DNA of 64,000 nucleotides from Stachybotrys elegans (taxonomy: Eukaryota; Ascomycota; Sordariomycetes; Hypocreales; Stachybotryaceae), in contig JAGPNK010000002.1 of the NCBI GenBank assembly GCA_020746835.1, positions 1,860,001 through 1,924,000 on the forward strand, read 5' to 3'. Numbering within the stretch: the first letter of the stretch is position 1; each line of letters begins with the position of its first letter. Under the pieces are notes generated by a model. It was not told the origin of the DNA and did no database searches. It saw nothing but the letters and a program-made list of their open reading frames with translations. Position numbers and translations under genes: made by a program. Shown here piece by piece: positions 12,193-22,555 of this stretch.

Positions 12193-13035
12193 ATGGACGG
12201 CTGTACGTGTTTGCTCCCCAACCCCCGGTAGATGTTTGCGTAGCAAACATGCTCTGCCAGCAGCGCAGCCCAATAGAGTAACTGACTAAGGTGTCTCGCC
12301 CTTTGCAGTGAACCCTTACCGCACAGCACGGGTTGCAGAGATCCTCGCCGACTTCCAAACCTTGCAGTACTACATCGCCGCTGCGCCCGCCGAGCCCGAC
12401 AACAGTGATGACTACTACACCGAGGGATGGGGGACGCTTCGCCAGTGCGCCATAGATGGCCAGAACATCCTCGACGTTGCGGCAGACACGTCTGTGCCCG
12501 TAGCCTCCGGGGAGGACGAGCAGCAGAAGGCGGAGCTCAAACAGTACGTGCCTCCCTGCTAAGAATCCCTCTTCCACGACGAGAAACACCCCCTTCAAGG
12601 TTGCTTTGGGTGTTGTTGATGGATCCTTGGGCTGACTGTTGCACTTGCACCATGACAGAGTACTTCTCGATGCCTACTCTAGAAGACACGAGGCCCAGAA
12701 GATCTACCTCCGCCAGGGCGCGGCACAACGATGGGTCAAATTCCGAGAACAAGCATTGCAGGGCGGCCGGCCCAACTCCTCGAACCGGTCTCCGCTGCGA
12801 GCCTGTGATCACCACCTGCGAGCAGTACGTACGCCGACCCGAGATGTGCTACGGGGCGATGAGACACTAGACAATGAGGCAGGCATTAGCTAACGGGTGC
12901 CTTTAGGAACTCGCGGCCATCACAGACGAATATGTATACTCTCAGCTGCAGGCATCAGACGCCGGCAAAAACCGCTGGTTGGCTGAGGACCCCAGTCTAA
13001 GAAGCGTCTTGAGATGGTTGCGCCACCGTCGATAG
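12193..13035 (+). CDS. Uncharacterised conserved-looking fungal protein, 179 aa
   Basis: Four exons: 12193-12202, 12309-12543, 12659-12824 and 12907-13035. All have canonical borders and sum to 180 codons including TAG. The first exon is 10 nt. The protein begins MDGLNPYRTARVAEILADFQ. It is rich in predicted helix, with an acidic middle (PAEPDNSDDYYTEGW) and a basic stretch (YSRRHEAQKIYLRQGAAQRW), and ends in a second basic run (LRWLRHRR). There is no signal peptide and no membrane span. I do not recognise a named family. The consistent splicing and the absence of stops across all joined exons argue that it is real. It is convergent with the TMEM234-family gene. Confidence 0.65.
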
Positions 13036-13470
13036 CCGGGTCCGACAGCTGCGAGCTGTATTGTTCTGCAGTCAACGGCAGCAGGTAACCGGAGGACAGA
13101 GAGGATCAGACGGGGGAGGAGTTTGCCGCAAAAGGATTGAGTACAATGTATATGGGGCCTGGGATTAATGGAAGACGGAAGACATGGATCATGGCGCACG
13201 GCGGGGCTTGTCATTGAACCAGGGACAGTGGGAAGCCTCAGGGATACACGAGGATAAAGGAATGATGGCAATCTGGGGCAGTCCTTATATCAACACCACG
13301 CTGCCTGGAGCAGCAGGTGTGGCGGACAGGGTGTGCAGGCGTTTAACTAGGACAAACTTTTCTTCCTATACAAGACAACTACGCTGAGAATCACGACTAC
13401 AATGCAACATAGGGGCCCAAGCTGTATCTAACCAAGAATAGCAAAGACACTTGTTGTTGATTGATGAGGT
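13036..13470. other. Intergenic, convergent 3' ends
   Basis: 435 bp between two stop codons on opposite strands. It holds 3' untranslated sequence only, as far as can be seen. Confidence 0.6.
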
Positions 13471-14196
13471 TTACGTCTTGCTATAGACACACAGGCCAAT
13501 CCCAACTAAGGAAAGGAGCATACCGGCGGCAGTATCTGTGGAACGTTACACAACTTGGTACTATAGGGGCGAGGACCGTGTCGAGCGGCTTACCTTTGCT
13601 GATGACTTTGCCCTCGACGTACCATTCGCCCATGACGGTGAAGAGAAAGGCCATTGTATTGACAATGGGTACAGTCAAGCTTAGTTCTACAGGGCAGAAG
13701 ATAGCAAGTCAGCCTTATGGAGCAAACGTGACAGGAGCGCGGCGTAGAGCAAGCAGAGCCGAGCCGATTGGCTCCTCCTCCTCCTCTGCGAACCAGCAGC
13801 CGAGACAAGAGCTATGACAAGACCAGTGGGGCCAATGAAGGGCCTCGTGGGAGGGACTAAAAACAGACGGACATGCAACGTCAAGAGGAAGAAGAGAGGA
13901 GGGGACATACCAGCCTGGCCAATGAGGAGGAAGAACCAGATACTACCGGTGAGGTTGAGGAGAAGCGGCAAGGCATAGCGAGGGTTGCGCAGCAGGTCAA
14001 GGACGGCGAAGAAGGCGCCGTAGAGCTTTGACTTGAGCCAGCTATTCCTGACGGCGGGGGTCTCGAGGACCGGATGGGGAGGAGGGCAGTGGGTGACGGC
14101 GGCGCGGCGGATGAAGGGCGTGGTGAAGCCCCAGGCGAGGCCGACGAGGATGAAGCTCAGGACGTAGTTGATGACGGGAGGTTTGTCGGCGGCCAT
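13471..14196 (-). CDS. TMEM234-family small integral membrane protein
   Basis: 147-aa protein from three minus-strand exons: 14196-13911, 13686-13594 and 13535-13471. The predicted four spans are YVLSFILVGLAWGFTTPFIR, LPLLLNLTGSIWFFLLIGQA, VPIVNTMAFLFTVMGEW and AAGMLLSLVGIGLCVYSKT. The layout WGFTTPFIRR..., LLNLTGS... and LTVPIVNTMAFLFTVMGEW is the pattern of the TMEM234 (EamA-related, DMT clan) family. Exon joins give QAELSLTVP and ISKDTAAGM in frame. Fungal members are uncharacterised and probably sit in the ER or Golgi membrane. The gene is divergent from con-6, 1.9 kb away. Confidence 0.82.
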
Positions 14197-16082
14197 TGTG
14201 GAGGGTGGGTGCCCGGTGGGAAGTATGAGATGAGTTCAGCGCGAGTGCACACACACAGACACGCACACAAAGAGAGACACGTGGATAGCCGAGAAGACGA
14301 TGAGCTGAGATCCAATAGTCGGGAGAAATCAATTGCGGGCCACTCGGTGAGGAGGGCAAAACAGTAGGCAGCGGTGCGTTCAGGTCGTTGAAGGGGGGTG
14401 TGGCAGATGGAGGAGCAACGACGACGACGCATCGTCATCCCTGATGAGGTGAGGCTCCCGCTTCTCCAGAGAGGAGAGAGGGACGTGGGAGAGGAGCGCC
14501 CCTGATTGGCCTGCACAGCCTCATGTGGGCTTGCATCGGGAGCCTTGCGGGTGCACAGGCCCGCTGGATCGAGCCCCTGCACAAGCCACAGCACCGGGAT
14601 CTACCGCCCTAAAGTATAGACCCTTGTCCAGCTGGAGCGAGCAAAAAAAGCCACGCGACTGTTAGGGGGGGGAAGGGGGAAAAAAGTCCGATCTACGACA
14701 TCATCTCATGTTTAATCTTGTCTTTTTGGCTATCTTTGCATCTGAAAACATGTCCATGGACCAGCTGAAGAAGGGAGGGCTGGCTCCCTCACCGCTCTTC
14801 ACGGGATTCATGCGTAGCGGCGGGAGTTTCTTTTTCACTCCTTCCCCCCCTTTCCACGCAATGCAATGCCTTGTTCGAAGCTGGAGCTGCAAAAAGAAAG
14901 GAGGGACGAAATGGCGGGAGTACCCTCCAGCAGCTTCGGCTCTCTCGCTATCGCCAATTAGATCCCCCATCAAGGGCACAACGATCGGCATGTGTCCTCT
15001 GTGAGCTTGATTCGCAGAAAACCAATCGACAAGAAGAAAAAATAATAAAATAAGAAAGGGGGGACAGGAAAAGCTTACTTGCGTAGTAGCAATGGGCGTC
15101 CTTAGGGAGGGTTTGCTTTCACGTTTTTACGCTGAGCATCGCGAAACAACCATCCATCCATCGCGCTGGCGGATAGCAGGGCCCTCCCTGGGGAAGAGCC
15201 CTTTTCCCTTCCTTCGCCCTAACGCCGCCATCCGTTGATTTACACGGATTGGGGGCCCTATTCTACGTAGCCTCTCTTCCTCCCTTCATCGGGTCCTTTT
15301 CGCAGCCCCCATGAAGACAGGCAATATCCAGCATGTTTCTCCCAAGCCATTGACGGCATCGCCAACGAAGCAATCGGCCAGCATTTGGACGATCTCGCCG
15401 ATGACGATCAGCCCGACCGACCATCACCGCTCAGGCCCTTTCTTGCTCCTTCCCCCCCCTCGCCCATTGTCCCGCTTGCCTGTCTGATTGACGGGCTCGT
15501 GCATGAATGAAGCCCGTCGTTGTCGTCATGTCGAGGACGCAGCCATCGCGTCTCGCCCTGCATCGACACAGATAGCGATGGTGTGCAGGGATACAGCCTG
15601 ATGAGTATCACCTCGCTATGTAGATAATTTCTCGATACGGTGAGCTGTATGTTGTTGCTTTTTCGAGCGACCAAGCAAAGGGGGGGCTGTGAATGCGTGG
15701 TCTCACTACATAGCAATAGGTGAGTCGACGTCAACGACTCCAGGCTAATGCTCTCCCTTTTCGATGGCTACCCCTTGCTCGCGTTGCTTACCTGCAAAGA
15801 TCGCTCTGCAGGCGTGCGTTGAAATGCCTGCCGCCGGACTGCAGAGTATCATCGTCATCGGTTCACATCACGGCCGATGGACGCTGTTCAAATCGACGAT
15901 GATGACATGCTGTGAGTGAAAGGCCTTCGATGGGCTGGTAGACGCAGCTATAAATCCACCTCATTATCCCCCTCTCCGGTATTGTGCTTCATCATCAAAC
16001 AAACAAGCTCAACAGCATCCAGCCTAAGCAACAACACCACTACGCCCAATTTCACAAACCTCATCACCTTCCAACATTCATC
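14197..16082. promoter_or_regulatory. Long divergent upstream region, TMEM234-like / con-6
   Basis: 1.9 kb between divergent starts. It contains CA repeats near 14247-14275 and pyrimidine-rich tracts on the con-6 side. Such length suits a developmentally controlled con-6 promoter, but individual binding sites cannot be assigned. No gene is supported here. Confidence 0.5.
15949..15955 (+). promoter_or_regulatory. Probable TATA box of con-6
   Basis: TATAAAT lies 134 bp upstream of the con-6 ATG and is followed by an AC-rich leader without upstream ATGs. This matches strongly induced fungal genes. Inferred from position and sequence only. Confidence 0.55.
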
Positions 16083-16479
16083 ATGTCTGACGCTCAGATC
16101 GCCGGCGGCCACAAGGCTAACCTCAACAACCCCAACACCTCCCAGGAGTCCAAGGAGCACTCCAAGCAGGTCCTCAACGAGGAGTTCAACGGCGGTGATG
16201 GTACGCCTCCTTTCCCCCCCTCTGGGGAGTCCTTTACAGCTTCAACTCACAATTTCTTAATCTAGTCTCCAAGGCCACCGGTTCCGGCGACAAGAACCCC
16301 AACAACGTTGCTGGCGGTCTCAAGGCGTGAGTAAACCCCTGCCAGAAAGAAAGCATCATTATGTTGGTTTTCCCCCCCCGCGAGACTGACTGGCTGGAGA
16401 TAGCACCCTCAAGAACCCCAACGTCTCCGAGGAGGCCAAGGAGTCTGCCAAGGAGCGCCTCGAACAGATGGATGCTTAA
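16083..16479 (+). CDS. con-6: Conidiation-specific protein 6 (Con-6 family)
   Basis: 84-aa small hydrophilic protein from three exons: 16083-16200, 16266-16326 and 16404-16479. It consists of two Con-6 repeats: GGHKANLNNPNTSQESKEHS near residues 8-27, then AGGLKATLKNPNVSEEAKES near residues 52-71. Each has the family core of Asn-Pro-Asn followed by Ser/Glu and a helical Lys-rich half. Con-6 accumulates during conidiation and in stored spores and is thought to be a stress or desiccation protein; its biochemical role is unknown. The three-exon structure with junctions inside the repeats is typical. Identity is secure. Confidence 0.93.
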
Positions 16480-16864
16480 ATGACCCCTTATTATGGCAAG
16501 CGAGCGAGCGAGTGAACAACTCGGAGTTCCGAATGGAGTTATCACGGAGCATAGCCAATAGTTTGACAGGCAATAACACAAGCTGGCTTTATATTAATCA
16601 TGCTTCCTCCGATATTCTTGACCAGGCTGAATTCAGTGATCTGTGACATAACCAGCAGCTATCATGAATAGCAGCCACAACCCAGTATGTACCCATTGGT
16701 TTATCAAATCGCTTCAATTGCAGTCCAACACCCAAAAGGTACCTATTGCCATGCCCGATGTAGCAAAAATCTGCCTAGTCCAACAATGTCCTAAACTCCT
16801 GCACCCTGGCCATTCACCCTCCATACACCGCCAACTATATGTCTACATTTCCAGTCCACAACGC
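16480..16864. other. Intergenic, convergent 3' ends
   Basis: 385 bp between the con-6 stop and the lst8 stop. It holds 3' untranslated sequence. No further feature is seen. Confidence 0.6.
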
Positions 16865-18098
16865 TCACCGAGTCTCCGAGTAGTCATTCAGAGCCACGCA
16901 CACGGCGCCCCTATGGTGCCCGTTGTACTGCCGGATAATCTGCTGGCTGTGAAGCTCCCACAGCCGCGCGTAGTGGTCGGAGCACGCTGTCACCAAGTAC
17001 GCCGAGTCAGCGCTGAAGGCGCAGTCCCACACCCACCGCTGGTGGCCCGTCAGCGTGGCCTCGAGGGGGAACGGCTTGGGGTCCTGCTCGGAGCGCGACA
17101 TGGTCTTGACCTCCCAGATCTTGGCCGTGTGATCCGCGGAGCATGTCGCCAGCTTCTTAACGTCCGGGGACAAGAGGATCCGCGTGATGTACTCGTTGTG
17201 GGCACTGAACTGTGTCACAGGCAGGAGCTGCGTCCGGTCGTAGTTCTGGATGAGCTGCCACACAAATACGTTTCCCTACACAAAGGGGTGTCAGATGCAA
17301 AATATAAAACAGAAAAGGTGCGCCATTGGTTGCTGGAACCACCCGCTTACAGCATTGTTAGCAGCGCACAGCATCGTGCCGTCGCTCGCGACGGTGACGC
17401 TCGATACGGAGACGTCCTCCTCGGGGATAAGCTGGTGGGAGCAGTTGTTCTCCGCAAGATCCCACACGCGCACGCTGCCGGACCGATCGCAGCTGATAAT
17501 CTCACCCTGGTTGGGGTGAATGACGACGTCGTTGGCTGGGCACCCGTGGTTGTAGCTCCTCTGGATGGAGCCCGTGCGCGTCTCCCATATCTTGACGGTG
17601 CCGTCCTCGGAGCTCGTCACCATCCACTTGCCCTCGCAGTGGAAGGCGACGCCCGTGATATTGCCCGTGTGGCCCTCAAAGGTCAGCAGCGGGTTCGGGT
17701 TCGTCGACTTGATATCATAGAGCTTGACGGTGTGGTTGCCGGCGGCGGCGAGGAACCGCTTGTCGGGGGAGATGCAGAGGCGATTGACCTGCGAGTCGGG
17801 ATGTTGGATGGTGCGGGAGCAGATTCCCGATAGAGCTTCCCAGAACCTGAGCGAGAGGACCTTGAGGTTAGCGGCTGGTGCGCGCGGCGACGGCTGGAGG
17901 AGTCGCGAGACGACAAGGACAAGCGACGGCCTGGGTCTTGCGAGAAAGGGGGGCAGAGGGCGAACCTGATGGTATGATCGTAGCCGGCTGCAATACATCA
18001 AGAGTCGACGGTCAGCCATGGACGAGGGGTCCCTCTCGCGCTGGAGGGGGGGGATATCGTTGGGGCGAGAGCCTACCTGTGCAGAGAATTACAGACAT
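16865..18098 (-). CDS. LST8: WD40 protein Lst8 (TOR complex subunit)
   Basis: 316-aa beta-propeller of seven WD40 repeats. It is the common subunit of TORC1 and TORC2 and stabilises the Tor kinase domain. Exons on the minus strand: 18098-18077, 17987-17966, 17846-17351 and 17275-16865. The first two coding exons are 22 nt each and give MSVILCTAGYDHTIRFWEAL, the conserved N-terminus. Family signatures include SGICSRTIQHPDSQVNRL, STNPNPLLTFEGHTGNITGV, HPNQGEIISCDRSG and LATCSADHTAKIWEVK. The long plus-strand frame opposite it (16664-17833) is only the antisense shadow. Identity is very secure. Confidence 0.95.
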
Positions 18099-20510
18099 GG
18101 CGACGGGGTTGGTTGCGCTGGCCGCAGCTCGACCGCGAGTGTCGGGAAGAGGGTCGAGGGCTCCGTGGCGGCTGCGATCATTTGCGACGCGGCGCTTCTG
18201 CGACGCTTTCCCTCTTGTCAGTAGTGTATGTATGTATATAAAGAGCAGCGTGAGACGTTGCAGCTCTCGCCAAAGGTCCAGATAGCAAAAATGCGGGTAC
18301 TCTCGCGTACCTGCCACCTGACGTCGGCATTCCTAAAGCCTATAAATTCCCAATTACGCCTTGCCCGACGTGGCTTAGCGGGACATGGAGCGAGTTGCCA
18401 TCACATGACGACTCAACAACCAACAACACAATTCATTACCTACCTCCTCCGACATTCACATCTACACATTTACACAAGGACCTCGTCTCATTGTCGCCAC
18501 ACTGCCAAGGTAGTGGACCATTTCCCGCCATTCGAGGCTTTGAATTACTCCCTCGCGATTCGCCAGCAGAACAGCGCAGCCCTCGAGGCCAATCGGCTCT
18601 TCTCCAACGGGTAGACCCCTTTCCAACATGTCTTGGCCCTGCGATATCGCGCATCGTATTCCAACTGTCAAAGTTTCGCAATTTCTCCAATCAGGCCACT
18701 GTCCTCGTGATTCCCCTCCCTCGCGGCATGCTGCAGGACATCCATCCATCATCGAGCATCCCATGCGCGGGCCCACCCAGTTGATGCAGCGCCCCGAAGC
18801 TTCCCTGCCGTCGTGATCAACAGAGCCTGGGTGTCAGATGCACGATTCCTCTCCGCAAAAACTGTAACCTGCTCCCTTCCGGGGGCAAGCTCCGTCCTGT
18901 CTCTCCGGTTTGTCCCACCACGGCGGCGAGGCACAAGATGCGATGCAAGAACCCGGACGAAAACTCCTCCGATGGAACTTGTGAGCAATTCCATGACTGC
19001 ATTGGTGCTCGGTGAGATTCTAGAAGTTCCTTGTTGTTTCCTCTTCCTTTTTCGAGTCATTGTTATTATTGCCCTTGGTGAAACACACCAAAAGCAAGTA
19101 TACCTTTCCGGCATCCCGGCATCATTGACAATACCCGGTCCGTGTCGTTCTCTACCCCCGGCTATACCCACCTACTTGGCTGGATTGTTGCGGAAAGGAC
19201 CCCAGTCTCCCAAACGCTGTCGATGCCGTGTAAAACAAGAAGACGCTCAGACCCGCGCCGGGATAGAGGCCCAGCCTATCGCAACTTGACCTCCCTCCGA
19301 CGTTCGGGCAGCAAGCGTTGCCGGTCATGACAATACGACCGGCATGTCCGAAGTTCTCGTTAGGGCTTACCGTGACCTGCTCCCCATATTCCGATCTATA
19401 CACCCCGGCATCCTTCTTTGCCACGCGTGAATGAAGCCTTTGGTCCCCTGGCTGTAACAAAAGGTGTATATATATTCTAGCAGTGCCGAGGGTCTCATCT
19501 GGTCAATTGTCCCCTTTCGTCTCTATCTTTGCATTAATAATTTGACCGTTGTGTTACGTGGTTCAAGTTGCACCCTCAGCCGTTTCCACACCAAGATCAC
19601 CCAATCCGCACTCGACATGCGCCAGGGCCTACAACTTGTCGTCTGCGACATGTGCAGCATCCGCACGTGGGCATATTCAGGTTACTCTTCGGCACAAGCA
19701 CCACACTAACCGAGAACCAGACTCCCGTGTATCTTCTGCCACAACACTCTCATCAGAATGGTGCCGCTCGGCTACACATCTAGCAAGGCGACCGAGACAT
19801 CAAAACCCCCTCGAGACAACAGCCCCCGCCCAGGACGCTGAGAGCCATCACCATCCAAGCCTCATTCCTTGATAAGCTGTCGGCCATTCCAGCACATTGA
19901 AATGTGTCGGTTACGATCGTCACGTTATAATGGACAAGGAGCCAATTCAACCAACCTTGGGAGCCTATGCGCACCAATTCCAAAGGGCAATGGCTCATCC
20001 TGGAGGCTGATGTATGTTCTTGGCAGGCAGCGGCCGGGCGTCAGTAGAGTTGTATGCATTAGTTTTGGTCAAGCAGAAGAAAGTTCATTTTCCCTTCGTT
20101 CGTACCCTGCCAAGTTTGCCTCATAGATCTCAAAGACGAGAACAGACTAAATCAACATTGCACAAGCGTTTCGAATTGCAGAAGAAAACATCGAAACGAG
20201 AAATGGAGATAGAGCCGGTCTTTCTACATCTTACCTCCATACCTATTCTGCGTCACCCACCAGCTTTTATCCAATGATAGCGAGGAGCCCCGTGCAGCCT
20301 CCAAGCCACGGATTACCACTCCCTGAAAGGCTCTAGGCACCGACAAACTAGACCGGAGAAGGCCGGAGTCTCAGCGTAGCTTTCCGAAGAAGAGGAACTG
20401 TTGAGAAGCCGAATCTGTTGTCTGCCAAGGCACGCCCGCCCAAGGCGGCCATCCGCTTAAACGTCAACCCAGACCTTCTATCATAAGGCACTTTACCTCC
20501 TCCACCCTTC
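18099..20510. other. Long upstream region of lst8, no supported gene
   Basis: 2.4 kb. Both strands show only short overlapping frames. A Cys-rich exon-like frame starts with ATG at 18938 and runs into a GTGAGA donor, but no partner exon was found, so it is not called. No tRNA motif was recognised. Confidence 0.5.
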
Positions 20511-20630
20511 ACATACGACCATACCTACCAGAAAATACGGGGTCCCGTCCGCTCCCCCCGAGTCAAACTGGTAAGGGGCAGATTAGTAGTTGGGTCGGTG
20601 ACGACCAGCGAACACCGGCTGTTGTATGTT
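20511..20630 (+). rRNA. 5S ribosomal RNA, dispersed single gene
   Basis: 120 nt beginning ACATACGACCATACCTACC and ending GGCTGTTGTATGTT. The terminal helix (ACATACGAC with GTTGTATGT) and a second helix (CTACCAG with CTGGTAAG) are both complementary. The conserved core TTAGTAGTTGGGTCGGTGAC and the following ACCAGCGAA match Pezizomycotina 5S RNA, close to the Neurospora type. Differences from the Neurospora form fall in compensated helix positions, so the copy looks functional. A T run follows as an RNA polymerase III stop. It stands alone between protein genes, as 5S genes do in many filamentous ascomycetes. Confidence 0.93.
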
Positions 20631-20635
20631 TTTTT
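20629..20635 (+). terminator. RNA polymerase III T-tract terminator of 5S gene
   Basis: Seven consecutive T at the 3' end of the 5S gene, the standard polymerase III termination signal. Confidence 0.85.
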
Positions 20636-21175
20636 GTATTTTTGCCTCGTATCATGGCTGTGAAGAAGTTGTTGTGGTTTGGGTTTGCCTTCGTGGCGGA
20701 AGCATCATCGCTATACCCTGAGGTGTGGCTTGATGGGTCGGATTTTTCTCTCTTCTGCAGGTCGGGTCAGATAAACCAGGAAACGATAGAAAAGCCATGC
20801 TTTAACCTCCAGTTTTAGCACTACGCATGATATACTTAGCCTGTATATACGACAAGTTTACGATGGAAAGATATGTCCGCTGGAGGCGAGCTGACGTAGA
20901 CAGTAGAGGGCAAGGAATAACCCACGGGTATGAACATCCTGGTGTTACTTATCACGAAGGCAGAAAACTAGGAGGCCTGGTTGGGAGAAGCATTAGCAGG
21001 ACAGCCGGATGGAAGAATAGCAGGCAACTTCAAGACGAAACTTTATTTCTAAACAAAGCCTGCACAACTCTTGATGCAAAATAAGAATGCCCATGGGTGC
21101 ATAATGCATAATATCACAACACAGTCCGGATGCCACGCTCCCTTTCAAATCGACTAACACAGCGAATGCATTGCT
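20636..21175. other. Intergenic, 5S gene to IFRD gene 3' end
   Basis: 540 bp, relatively AT-rich. It contains the 3' flank of the IFRD-family gene on the minus strand. A short plus-strand frame at 20827-21084 has no recognisable content. Confidence 0.5.
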
Positions 21176-22555
21176 TCATCGTTTTCTTCCCTTGACCCTT
21201 GGTGTTTCTACCTCAGGACCCTGCTGAAAATGCGCATCCTCTAAACACTCCATGACGACGGGGTTTGCGAAGATGTGTTTGTGGAGCCCGCCCCTGAATA
21301 TGCTCTTCATTACATTGAATCTCGCCAGCAAAGACCAAGTCGTGATCTTGGCTACGTTGTTTCCGATGCGTATCTTGCCTCGGTAGCCGTACTCTGCCTG
21401 ACCATTGTCGTTCATCTGTGAGGCCGGGACATGGCTCTCCTTATCGGGGATGTATAGAGCCGTCGAGTAAAATGGCCCGACGCCTCTCTCGAGTGATGTC
21501 ATGACGCTTACGAGGTTCTCCCGCAGCTCCCGGCGCCCTTTCCTCGACACCGACTTCGCACTGACCTTGAGGAGCTCTCCGACACGGTCGGCTAGTCTGT
21601 GAGGATCGTAGCCCAGCTGGAATGGCTCACCAGTCTCCTCCTCGTGGCTTCGCGAGGACTCGAAGATCAGTGCTATGCAGAACGCCGCGGCGGCCTGTAC
21701 ATCAGAGTCGCCTCCGTCGAGCTGGTCGACAAAGGCGTCCAGCGCCACATCGGCGTAGTCGGAAAAATCGGACACATGACTGGCTGTAAATGCCCATCCC
21801 TGGATAATGGCTGCGACGATCGGACCATTGTCGTAGGCCTGTATCGACTCTCCGTCAGATTGGACCACGTCAATAAAGAACTCCATGAGCTCCAGTGCTG
21901 CTTCCTCCCCGCCTCCGCCATACAGGACGGTCATGCAAAGAGCGATAATCGCCTGGCTGCGGCAATCGTCGTCATCTTCGTCGATGATGATCTGCTTGAG
22001 CACCTTGAACCCGGATTCAAATACATCCAAGTCCTCGGCCGTCCCTACCAATAGGCAATACGCCTGCAGGTTAAGGAGCCTCTCTCGCGCGGTGGCTGCG
22101 CGATCACCGTCCTTTAGGAAGTGCTCGGCCAAGTCGTCGGCCGCCGCATCCAGCCAGTTGTGAGTCTCGGGGGAATACTGAGTCCGCAATAATCGAATAA
22201 ATACTCCCAGGTGGTGCTCGCGAAGCTCGTTGTTGCTGTGCTTGCGGTCCTGAAGTTGGTCGATGAGGGCTTGGACGTCGATGTTGGACGATCCATCTTC
22301 GGTGATCTCGGGCAATGATCCAACAGAATGTCCACTTAGGGACATGGCATCGAAATCGGCCTCCAGTTCATCGTCGTCGTCGCTAACATCCGACGCGACC
22401 CGGCTGGGAGCGGCGGAGTGAGATGGTGACGTCAGTAGGGAAGCCATGGGTGAGCTTCGAGGTGTTAGGCCACTCGAGGCGCGGCCGGACTTTACAGCTT
22501 TGCGGGAGACGGTCTTGCCGTCCCGCTTGAGGGCCTTGACTCTGGCGTGATTCAT
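21176..22555 (-). CDS. Interferon-related developmental regulator (IFRD) family protein
   Basis: 459-aa armadillo-like helical-repeat protein. The start is the ATG at 22555 (MNHARVKALKRDGKTVSRKA), which aligns with the usual short basic N-terminus of fungal IFRD proteins. The frame stays open upstream to a GTG, but there is no ATG there. A Ser/Asp-rich linker (SDVSDDDDELEADFDAMSLS) is followed by the IFRD domain with signatures ELREHHLGVFIRLLRTQYSP and LLVGTAEDLDVFESG. The C-terminal IFRD block contains NNVAKITTWSLLARFNVMKS. IFRD proteins act as transcriptional co-regulators in animals and bind ribosomes in some systems; the fungal role is not established. The gene has no intron. Confidence 0.88.
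   Translation of the reverse strand: MNHARVKALKRDGKTVSRKAVKSGRASSGLTPRSSPMASLLTSPSHSAAPSRVASDVSDDDDELEADFDAMSLSGHSVGSLPEITEDGSSNIDVQALIDQLQDRKHSNNELREHHLGVFIRLLRTQYSPETHNWLDAAADDLAEHFLKDGDRAATARERLLNLQAYCLLVGTAEDLDVFESGFKVLKQIIIDEDDDDCRSQAIIALCMTVLYGGGGEEAALELMEFFIDVVQSDGESIQAYDNGPIVAAIIQGWAFTASHVSDFSDYADVALDAFVDQLDGGDSDVQAAAAFCIALIFESSRSHEEETGEPFQLGYDPHRLADRVGELLKVSAKSVSRKGRRELRENLVSVMTSLERGVGPFYSTALYIPDKESHVPASQMNDNGQAEYGYRGKIRIGNNVAKITTWSLLARFNVMKSIFRGGLHKHIFANPVVMECLEDAHFQQGPEVETPRVKGRKR

Noticed and set aside
16664..17833. 389-aa plus-strand open frame
   Set aside because: Antisense shadow of lst8; the minus strand encodes an intact WD40 protein with consistent splicing.
18938..19011. 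Short Cys-rich exon-like frame (MRCKNPDENSSDGTC) ending at a GTGAGA donor
   Set aside because: It has coding flavour, but no downstream exon continued it in frame, so a gene cannot be supported.
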